A DNA stretch of 64,000 nucleotides from Henricia sp. BOLD:AAB3569 (Eukaryota; Echinodermata; Asteroidea; Spinulosida; Echinasteridae). The DNA is taken from NCBI GenBank assembly GCA_037783545.1, contig JBBELK010001607.1, positions 1 to 64,000 of the forward strand, written 5' to 3'. The position numbers and the translations under genes were made by a program. How positions within the stretch are numbered: position 1 is the first letter of the stretch; the number at the start of each line of letters is the position of its first letter. The notes below the pieces were generated by a model, which was not told the origin of the DNA, searched no databases, and saw nothing but the letters and a program-made list of their open reading frames with translations. Below are positions 44,548 through 52,126 of the stretch, one piece after another.

Positions 44548-45010
44548 GAGACGTAATGGTCTAGTGGATAGCGCGTCGGACGTTCAGATGGTAAGAATCC
44601 TGGGCCCAATTTCATGGCGCTGTTTAGCACAGAATTTCTTTGCTTTATTTTACAAAACTGGGTTGCCAGCCAAAATCGTATGTGACGTGTATTTACTGAT
44701 ATTTTGCTCCTGTTCCTAAAAATACAATTTGACATACAATTTTGGCTGGTAACCCATTTTACAGAGCAAAGTAATTCTGTGCTTAACAAATGTTTGTGCT
44801 AAACAGCGCCATGAAATTGGCCCATAGTCCTTGTACTGCGTTGTGTCCTTGGACAAGACACTTCACTCCACCCAGGTGTATAAATAGGTACATGTACCAG
44901 CAAATACGGAAACTCAACCAATTGCAGAGAGTAGACCTGTGATGGTGGATGGACTGGCATTCCATACAGGAAGAGTAGCAATGCTCCTAGTCTTTCCATG
45001 CCACAGAAAC
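44548..45010 (+). mobile_element. S3 SINE split by MITE-C
   Basis: Head GACGTAATGGTCTAGTGGAT at 44548-44601, then MITE-C, then the body (GTCCTTGGACAAGACACTTC, GGATGGACTGGCATTCC, ATGCCACAGAAACCGGG) from 44824. Confidence 0.8.
44602..44823. mobile_element. MITE-C copy 3, inserted in an S3 SINE
   Basis: Ends GGGCCCAATTTCATGGCG and CGCCATGAAATTGGCCC, inverted with one mismatch. The interior is nearly identical to the copy at 19.8 kb, so the family was active recently. It splits the SINE between its tRNA head and body. Confidence 0.87.
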
Positions 45011-45636
45011 CGGGTATGAGTTTGTAAATGACCTACTTATCTTGTAGTATGGACGCTACCATTTTGCCCAAAAATTGGGCAAGGAATGACGTTTTTGCTT
45101 GTTTTTGTGTATTGCCCAAGCACAAATAAAACAAGACACAATGGGTGTTTGACTTTTGTAAAATGTTTTCGTGTTACTATGAACTAAACACTTCATTTTA
45201 ACAACAAATTGAAAGACAGTATACGACAGATGTACCTTGTTGGTAATAATGTAAGACACCAGTTCCCGAGTTTACTAATAAATTTTGGCTACCAGTGTTG
45301 GAGGACTCGAGGCCGGCCTCGGCCTTGAGGCTGATTTTCATGGCCTCGGCGGTCGTGGCCTTGACTACAACACTGTTGGCTACCCATGGAAATTTTGTTC
45401 CTAAGCACTCTGTCAGAAAAACACTGATGTTTATAGAAATAATATAATGCGAACATCAGGGCTGGAAACGGAGGCCATTGCCTCTGTCGCCCCTGATCTT
45501 GGCTTGGTGCCCTTTTGCAATTCTCCCATAGACTTTTTCATTTTCCAATGGAAGTGCCCTTTTTAAATTCCAAAAGACTCTCCCAAAAACACAAAAGTGC
45601 ACTGCTTTCAGTGACGAATTACCTGCCCTGGAACAT

Positions 45637-45935
45637 ATGGCTGAGCGGTTTGGTGCATTGAAATCAAGAGCGTGTCTAATTCCACGGGATCGTGGGTCCG
45701 ATTGCCAGCTGCGACCATGGTGTGTGTACTCTTGGGCAAGGCACTTTGCATCTCTCCACCCAGGAGTAAATGGGTACCTGCAAGGGTTGCAGCCTTTGAG
45801 TGCTTGTGTCAGGCTGACGGGGCTGCATACTCCCCAGGGAGTTGTACCCAATGACCAGGGTAATGATATTGTAAAGCACCATTAGTATCCCGCAGAATAG
45901 ATATGTGCGCTATATAAGATGTCATCATTATTTAA
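45637..45935 (+). mobile_element. S4 SINE with (ATTT)-type tail
   Basis: Head ATGGCTGAGCGGTTTGGTGC, box B-like GGGTCCGATTGCC, GTACTCTTGGGCAAGGCACT, and 3' end GATATGTGCGCTATATAAGA with TCATCATTATTT. Confidence 0.78.
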
Positions 45936-46170
45936 AGTACTGTGCTGAAGGAATGTTTCTAATGCAACATTAGAACAAAATATGTGACTCTAGCATTTAT
46001 GCAAATTTATCACGCAACTAGTCTATTCAACATGTTTAAAGACACCAAGAGAAACTCATAGTGGAAGACAGAAAATCGCAAAAACCACGCTTAAAGCGAA
46101 ACCCAGTGATTTAAAAAACCATAGTTAAATTTTAATTGCAGTAAAAGAAAGCAGTTTAGTCCAGTTTTCA

Positions 46171-46304
46171 TCAAAGTTCTTTCTTTGTTCGATTGTCATC
46201 TTGTTGAAGTCGGCAGTCACATGCATCCTTTTGGGCATCGAGGTAAGCTTGGCATCCCAACTCCATAACGGCCATATACATTAACTGTACTGTCATCGTG
46301 CAAC
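46171..46304 (-). CDS. PLA2G12: PLA2G12 exon 4: C-terminal region and stop
   Basis: Codes for GCTMTVQLMYMAVMELGCQA, YLDAQKDACDCRL and a polar tail NRTKKEL, stop TGA at 46173-46171. It matches the LGCKPYLDSQRAACRC end of group XII. The acceptor is TTTTTTGTTTAG. Confidence 0.93.
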
Positions 46305-49300
46305 CTAAACAAAAAATACACACAAATCAGTTACGTTTTATTTGTATATTGAATGATACTGGGGAATCCGGTTGGCGTAGTGGTTCTTTCCACCTCTGTG
46401 GCCCTGGTTCGAATCCCGTCCAGGTCAGTACATGTGGATTGGGTTCTCGGTCCCTGCTTGATTTTGTGGGTTTCCCCTATAGACCGTATCGAATAGCCGC
46501 CATTTCGTGGGGCACCTTTTGTTACTTAAACCGTTCAACAATGGAAGCACAATATGTGCAACCATGCATGTCCTGAAGGAACAAAGAAACTGCCCCACAA
46601 AATGGTGGCTATTTGATACGGTCTATAAATGAAATAGTTGCCTCATTTGGGCTTGACAAAAATGTTACGGGAAACATAACATTGAGTTTCAAGAGCCTAA
46701 AGAATTGTTAAGGGGTTTTCCTCCCACCTCTAAAACTGAGCATTCTAAATAATTTTTTCATCATCTTCCACCCGAGATGATATAATTTTACCAGAAAACA
46801 ATCCATAAAGATTAATTATTTAGATCATTTGCAAACGATTTACTTAGTTGGTTCGCGTGGTCCTAAATGGGCGCTGTGTACAGGCTGCATGATTCAGCTT
46901 TGTGCACTGGACTAGTTGGCACACAACCAGTATGAATCGAGCTACAGAGGGAATATACGTTTACACGCGACCGACTGAGAACAAAGTCAAGAGCGGCAAA
47001 ACGCACATGGATGTTTAATGTTCTTGTTATTTTGTTTATGTCCTTCTAAAATTGTTTTGTTCCCAGAATCGCTCAAAAACAATCTATAGAGCTTCTGCAC
47101 CAGCGGCCATGACAGGGGGCAGGTTTTCTTATTTAAATGATGTAACAATAAGAACCACAATGCAGCTACTCTGCATAACACAGTGACAATGTGACTGCCC
47201 CCGGCCTGTCATGGCCGCCATGCAAAGGCTCTATAGGGACACCCTTTATACCTTCCGATTCTTCTTCGTTGAGTCCCATAGTTCGCAGCAGTTTAGTGCA
47301 GACTTTTTCAAGGCATTGTGCAAATCTTAGGTCGCACGCTTCTTTTTCTGTTCCACATTTGCCATAACATTGGTCATGCTTTGAGCAGCATCGCTCTATA
47401 TCTGGAAGCTTAGATAGGTCGACCTTGGGAGAAATGTGGGCAATAGCAGTGAATACATTTTTTATCTGATTGCATTACGGATTATAATTGCATCATCCTT
47501 CATCCGCTTCTTGTCACTTTTTAAAGGAGCCTCTACAGATTTTTCAAGAAAGTGGAATTCATTCTAACCTAGCAATAAAATACCTCCCCAAAATACTATA
47601 CATGGGATACCGTGGCCGAGCGGTTTAGGTCGTTGACTCGCAATCATAGGTGAAAACCTGGGGTTGCAGGTTCGAACCAACCGAAGGCTACGGTACCTGT
47701 GCCCTTGGGCAAGGCACTCAACCACACTTGCTCCATCCTTCGGAAGGGATGTAAAGCCGTTGGTCCAGTGTGTTAGGTAATGGAAACGCACTCTAAAGAT
47801 CCCAGAGCATTCTTTCGTGAAGAGCAAGGGGATTCCCCGGTGTCTCTGGCCATTTCTAATTCTAATTCTTTATGGGTTTCCTCACACTTGCGAGTGACAG
47901 TGCAATGAGCACTATTGAGGAATCCTTGGTATGAATACCAGAAAGAAATAATAATAAAACGAGAAATTTCCAATTTGGATGTGGAAGCAGAAAGGTTGGT
48001 CTGATCACTGCACTGCTTTAAGGAACGGATAAATTACTTTACAAAACATCAGTGTTTTTTTACGATATCCTTGAAAATATATGGATTGAGAGCGCGAAAT
48101 TTCAGAATGGTAATGAGAAAAATATGAGAAATTATATGGTATCAAAATCTTAACACCCATTGTCTTCAAACTCATGCTTCTAGTCCACAAAGCTCTCTAG
48201 GAACCAAATTCTAAACGATCTGGGGCGCCAGATCTTTTTCTGTTGCAGCTCGACTTTGGAATTCAAACTCAGATCATGCCACTGTACAACTAGGTTCAAA
48301 TCACATCTTAAGATGTACTTGATGTCGCAGATTTTCAAGAATTAATTACTTGTTGTTTACAGCGCCTTGAGCACCCTGCAGGGTGGATATGTGCGCTTTA
48401 CAAAAACTCTGTTTGCTAGGATAGGGCGACAATTTGTGTGTAAAAAAGCTATATTAGGGCGACACGCTCAATAGGGCGACAATTTGGTGTCGCCCTAATA
48501 TTTTTTAGGTCAAAAACAATTTAAGGTCAAAAATCATTTTTATTAGGACTAAAACCGTTTCTCTTAGGTCTGGAACAATTTATGAAAGCTTTGGGTAAAA
48601 AAATAAGGTGTCATTTTGAGTGATTATTGCCGAAATTTTGGTGGTCCCCGGGGAAAGGCTTCCCGAATTTTCGCCCTATTGCTGCATCCAGGGTTATTAC
48701 AAATCTCATTATTATTATAATGTACATAAAAGATCCCAGAGCACTCGCGAAAAGTAACTATGACAATGAATGAGGAAAAACAACGAGTCAAATACCTTTA
48801 GTCCATAAGAGCCACAGCCATTACTCTCAGGGACGTAACCAAGTTTATGTCTTGGAGTAGCACCTTTGTAAATGACAAAAAAGCAGTCAATATTTACGTG
48901 CTCCAATCTATAGTGTAGACTACTCACAATAAGTTAGGGATATTGTGGGGTGTACGCGATATTTTATTGGGGGGAATGCATTTCACTTAAATGATTTTGT
49001 ATATGATTAGACAATTGTAGATCTGCATGACAGACACAAAAGGTGAGAACAGTCATTGGTTACCAGACTTGACCTTAACGTCTGGACGTTAAGGTTAAGT
49101 CTGGTAACCAATGCGCATTGGTATTCCTTTGTACACAGACTAGACACTTGGTTGTTTTTGAACAAGACAAAAACGGCTAGGCTGTGAGCATACCGGTTTG
49201 TTTCGCTAGAATTGTTGGCAAAATAATCATCGTGGCTGGTTATTTCCCTCAACTTCAAGGACCTGCGTAGTGGTTATGCCTGGCAAGGTTTGGGTGAGTT

Positions 49301-49857
49301 TTAGGGGGAATTAGTGTGTCACGGTGAGAAAATGACACATTTGTTTTGCGATGGCGGGTTCATGTTTTTAACTTCTCTCAGCTCTACTGCTAAAAGACCA
49401 CATCCCAATGAAAAATGATAAAAAAAGAGCTGAGATTATCTTAGCTATACCATACCATACTCCATAGCATATATTTCATTGATAAAAATACCATTTTAGG
49501 GGTCTTTAAGACTGTTACTTAGCCTCTAGGCCGGTGTAACTTTTACACTGTACCATTTCGACAAGTAAATATACAGTCTTCCACGTCTTCCTGTCCAAAT
49601 TCGACATCCCCAGTTAGAAGTTTGGCCACTTTCCCCGCCGTTTTTAAACCACTTGCCAAACTCTCAACAACCTTTCCATACTCTTCGAGCTTTTCCCCAA
49701 AAGATCGGTCAGAATTTTGACCCGCAGATGCGCCCAGCCAGCTACTGTAACTCAGAACAAGAAAAAGCCCGACCGTGGATCGGACTGGGGTAAAATTGCT
49801 CAAAGAAAACATAATCGTATGAAGAAAATCCACAATTTTTGCAAAAGTCATGAACAT
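46171..49857 (-). CDS. PLA2G12: Group XII secreted phospholipase A2, 4 exons (gene span)
   Basis: A secreted, calcium-dependent phospholipase A2 of the atypical group XII, which hydrolyses the sn-2 ester of phospholipids or, in group XIIB, has lost activity. The four minus-strand exons join in frame to 210 codons from the preferred ATG at 49812, or 225 from the first in-frame ATG at 49857 (human PLA2G12A has 189). Seen: signal peptide; VEDCIFTCRNG; calcium-loop region NGCGSYGLK; catalytic CCSKHDQCYGKCG with His125 and Asp126 present, so probably active; C-terminal LGCQAYLDAQKDACDC. Exon boundaries agree with the vertebrate gene. It lies in the gap between NF-kB and the SAMD8-like gene, on the opposite strand. 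Confidence 0.93.
46365..46478 (+). mobile_element. S2 SINE head and body before MITE-H
   Basis: GGTTGGCGTAGTGGTTCTTT head, CTGGTTCGAATCCCGTCC box B, GATTGGGTTCTCGGTCCCTG body. It is cut by MITE-H; a later piece (TTTTCCTCCCACCTCTAAAA) reappears at about 46718-46740. It overlaps the region just upstream of the last PLA2G12 exon. Confidence 0.78.
46479..46626. mobile_element. MITE-H inserted near an S2 SINE
   Basis: Long inverted ends: ATAGACCGTATCGAATAGCC and GGCTATTTGATACGGTCTAT. The interior has GCACAATATGTGCAACCATGC. A one-ended relative is at 18070-18147 and a fragment at 63834-63864. Confidence 0.83.
47104..47219. repeat. Foldback within the 46.8-47.2-kb repeat
   Basis: GCGGCCATGACAGGGGGCAG pairs with CTGCCCCCGGCCTGTCATGG CCGC. 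About 116 bases; absent from the 28.9-kb copy. It ends about 30 bases from PLA2G12 exon 3. Confidence 0.75.
47252..47423 (-). CDS. PLA2G12: PLA2G12 exon 3: catalytic His-Asp helix
   Basis: Codes for VDLSKLPDIERCCSKHDQCY and KCGTEKEACDLRFAQCLEKV to GLNEEESEG. The CCxxHDxCY catalytic motif and surrounding cysteines are intact. Acceptor TTCTCCCAAG, donor GTATAA, phase 0 start and phase 1 end. Confidence 0.94.
47521..48165 (-). repeat. R2 element interrupted by S1 SINE
   Basis: TTTAAAGGAGCCTCTACAGA to ACCTCCCCAAAATACTATA on the left, CCAATTTGGATGTGGAAGCA to TATGGTATCAAAATCTTAAC on the right, with the SINE in between. Confidence 0.78.
47606..47950 (+). mobile_element. S1 SINE inserted in an R2 element (PLA2G12 intron 2... 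3 side)
   Basis: ACCGTGGCCGAGCGGTTTAG head, GGGTTGCAGGTTCGAACC, full body, and tail CATTTCTAATTCTAATTC to AATAATAAAA. It lies between exons 2 and 3 of PLA2G12. R2 sequence resumes on both sides (47521-47600 and 47970-48165). Confidence 0.85.
48796..48863 (-). CDS. PLA2G12: PLA2G12 exon 2: calcium-binding loop
   Basis: 68 bases coding for ATPRHKLGYVPESNGCGSYGLK after the split glycine. It aligns with PRYGYKPSPPNGCGSPLFG of human group XII. The acceptor is TTTACAAAG after a T-rich tract, the donor GTATTT. The small size explains why it is hidden inside a longer open frame. Confidence 0.92.
49054..49113. repeat. Near-perfect 29-base inverted repeat in PLA2G12 intron 1
   Basis: The arms CATTGGTTACCAGACTT... 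pair over 29 bases with one mismatch and a two-base loop. It follows a stretch shared with 14582-14660 (GTATATGATT, GCATGACAGACACA). Confidence 0.88.
49554..49857 (-). CDS. PLA2G12: PLA2G12 exon 1: signal peptide and N-terminal helix
   Basis: The open frame starts at 49857, but the ATG at 49812 gives a better signal peptide: MFSLSNFTPVRSTVGLFLVL with probable cleavage near GASAG. An amphipathic helix follows (EEYGKVVESLASGLKTAGKV), then EDCIFTCRN. Donor GTACAG at 49553, phase 1; reading through gives a stop two codons later. Confidence 0.9.
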
Positions 49858-49918
49858 TCGGAACCCGGAAATTGCTGAACCAGCGAACGGAAAGTCAAGG
49901 GCGGCAGTCTGTGAAAGT

Positions 49919-50281
49919 CGGACCCTCCGGATCTTCCGGATCTTTGTTAAAAATTGATATTTAACGAACAGAAAGAACCTAGTTTGACTTCTAAATACGC
50001 TTACATACCTTTTACCACCATGTATTGCACAAATTTGTAATCATACACCACATCGACTATCCACAAAGTGAAATTTTCGAAGAAATAGGCGTAGGAAGTG
50101 CAGGATTCTAAGAAAAAAGAAATTGGTTTTTTTCCACGCCGGATCTTCAAAAATAAGGCCTGTACATGGCGGTAAAAGGTCTGGAAGCGTATTAAGAAGT
50201 AAAACTAGGCACTTTCTGCTCATTAAATAGCCATTTTTGAAAAAGATCCGGAAGATCTGGAAGGATCCGGAGGGTCCGTTT
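49919..50281. mobile_element. TIR element just upstream of PLA2G12
   Basis: Ends CGGACCCTCCGGATCTTCCG and GATCCGGAGGGTCCG, with GGATCTTCCGGATC-type subrepeats. 363 bases. It lies 62 bases upstream of the first in-frame ATG, so it occupies the likely promoter region. Confidence 0.78.
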
Positions 50282-50317
50282 TTCCCCCACACCCGTAAAG
50301 GGGGTTGATACTATATA

Positions 50318-50572
50318 CCGGAAAACACCGGAAAACACCGAAAAATACCGGAAAACACCGGAAAACTCACCGGAAAACACCGGAAAACATACTAAATACC
50401 GGAAAACACTAAATACCGGAAAACACCGAAAAACACCGGAAAACATACTAAATACCGGAAAACACACTAAATACCGGAAAACACCGGAAAACACACTAAA
50501 TACCGGAAAACACCGGAAAACATACTAAATACCGGAAAACACACTAAATACCGGAAAACACCCGAAAGCACT
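50318..50572. repeat. CCGGAAAACA minisatellite
   Basis: About 250 bases of mixed units ACCGGAAAACACCGGAAAAC and ATACTAAATACCGGAAAAC in irregular order. Upstream of PLA2G12 and of the SAMD8-like gene. Confidence 0.93.
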
Positions 50573-50620
50573 TAAAACACCACCCCCACTACCTGCAGAA
50601 AACACCATAAAATACTGTTT

Positions 50621-50700
50621 TCCGGTGTTTTCCGGTATTTAGTATGTTTTCCGGTATTTAGTATGTTTTCCGGTGTTTTCTGGTGTTTTCCGGTAAATAG
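50621..50700. repeat. Inverted block of the CCGGAAAACA minisatellite
   Basis: The same units on the opposite strand (TTTTCCGGTGTTTTCCGG, TATTTAGTATGTTTTCCGG). With the block at 50318-50572 it makes a hairpin-capable inverted repeat with a loop of about 50 bases. Confidence 0.92.
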
Positions 50701-51107
50701 TACTACCGGTAAAGGGCGCCCTCTCCAGTTTAAAATATATGTAACAGCTGTGAGCAAGTTCGGGCGGGCGACATGACTATAGTGAACTTAACTAGCTAGA
50801 CGTGGAGCAAGCTCGGGCCGGCGGGCAACTTTAGGAGGATGGCGGTACCCGTGGAACGGCTTATGGCTCAAAATTGACGTTATAATTTATTAGTTTTTGT
50901 AATGAGGCAAAGCGTGTATAGAAAGAGGCAAGTTATATTAATAAACTGGAAATGTTTCAACCTAAAAAAGCACATAATAATATAGGCCTACCATGGGCCT
51001 ACATAGTAGGCTGACTGGACATGCTGGAGTACTCGGACGAGCATGATGACGGTACGAGTGCACTGTGTAAGGACAGGTCAAGGGCGCATATGAAGGGGCT
51101 GCAGGTC

Positions 51108-51186
51108 ACCTCGACCGTTGTACCAGCTCGACCGACCGTTGTACCAGCTCGACCGACCGTAATTGTACCAGCTCGACCGACCTCTC
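51108..51186 (+). repeat. CTCGACCGACCGT short tandem
   Basis: Three units of about 24 bases around TGTACCAGCTCGACCGACCG. A similar CAACTCGACCGTTT array is at 20370-20430. Confidence 0.88.
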
Positions 51187-51442
51187 GACTCTTACCGGAA
51201 AATAAAAATATATTTTTAAAAGTGGTATTTTATAGTTTACTGCAGGTCACATTACGTAGCAACAAAAATTTAGTCTGGTAATCTGGATACTAAGTGTACA
51301 TGTGAAGGGAAGTAAGTCAGGACATCAGATGCTTATTCGTGTGAAAGATGCAAAAGGCGTTATGTTAATTAATTCAAATTAAAAATCTTGAAATTCACGG
51401 GTTGACCTAATCTATAAAAATACAATTTTTTGTTTTTAATAG

Positions 51443-52126
51443 GCCCTTGAGGGTGATTCTACCAAACGAAAAAAGTGTCATTCACTGGACATCGGACGAT
51501 GTCGCCGAATTCCTCCACCTGAACGGGATGGGCCAGTACTCGGAGCTGCTTTGTCAGCAAAACGAGGTCGATGGAGAAGTCCTACTTTTACTTCAGAACC
51601 TGGACTTACGGTTACCACCGATTGCCGTTCCGGTCTTGGCACACATCAAACGCCTGTTGATGTTGATTGATCACCTTCGACAGCGAGAACTAACTCTAGA
51701 AAATGTAAATTTAGCCAACGGCATGGCGAAACAGTACGACAGTGGGTATCAATACTCGGATTTCACAGATAATAGCCAAGATTTAGGTCACATTAGTCAA
51801 CAACTAAACGCCTTCAGTTTTAGCGACGATGAAGATTTTGGGTTCGTGCGTGATTCCAAACAACAATCGACCTCAAAGCAAAAATTCTACCCCGAAATTG
51901 CCAAAACGATGCTCAGTTTCATCTACGCAACGTTGGTGGCGCTCCTCACCGCTTTTACGATGACCATGGCCCACGATCGTGTTCCAGACATGGACAAGTT
52001 TCCACCATTGCCCGATATTTTTCTCGACAATGTTCCGAGAATTGAGTGGGCGTTTGAGGCGTGCGAAGCTTGCGCTGTGATCCTGTCGATGATTCTATTT
52101 ATTATCATTCTTTTGCACAAACACAG
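51443..52126 (+). CDS. SAMD8: SAMD8 exon: SAM domain and first two membrane spans
   Basis: The acceptor TTTTTAATAG is followed by G-CCC-TTG-AGG-GTG, so two bases must come from an upstream exon. If those are AT, the initiator ATG itself is split by the intron. The SAM domain occupies about the first 75 residues, then a polar linker, then spans [15 protein letters not shown] and [13 protein letters not shown]. The exon ends in HKHR, phase 2, donor GTGAGC. Confidence 0.9.

Larger units (their letters stand above)
39246..46170. other. Interval between NF-kB and PLA2G12 (convergent genes)
   Basis: No coding exon supported. It should hold the 3' UTRs of both genes. Elements: TIR element 40262-40502, MITE-A 40870-41062, hairpin 41185-41294, large foldback 41715-42346, S1 SINE 42957-43190, R6 repeat 44265-44487, S3 SINE 44548-45010 with a MITE-C insert, S4 SINE 45637-45935. 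A CCAAT-type sequence (ATTGG at 40018-40022) with TATGGCAAC beside it is promoter-like but has no gene attached. Confidence 0.55.

Noticed and set aside
47606..47690. Possible tRNA-Ser/Leu gene
   Set aside because: Box A and B are present, but no cloverleaf closes, no terminator follows, and eight relatives with a common body show it is a SINE.
50192..50494. Minus-strand frame of repeated FRCFPVFS-like units
   Set aside because: Produced by the CCGGAAAAC minisatellite.
50318..50572. CRISPR-like array
   Set aside because: Units are contiguous with no unique spacers, and the genome is clearly animal.
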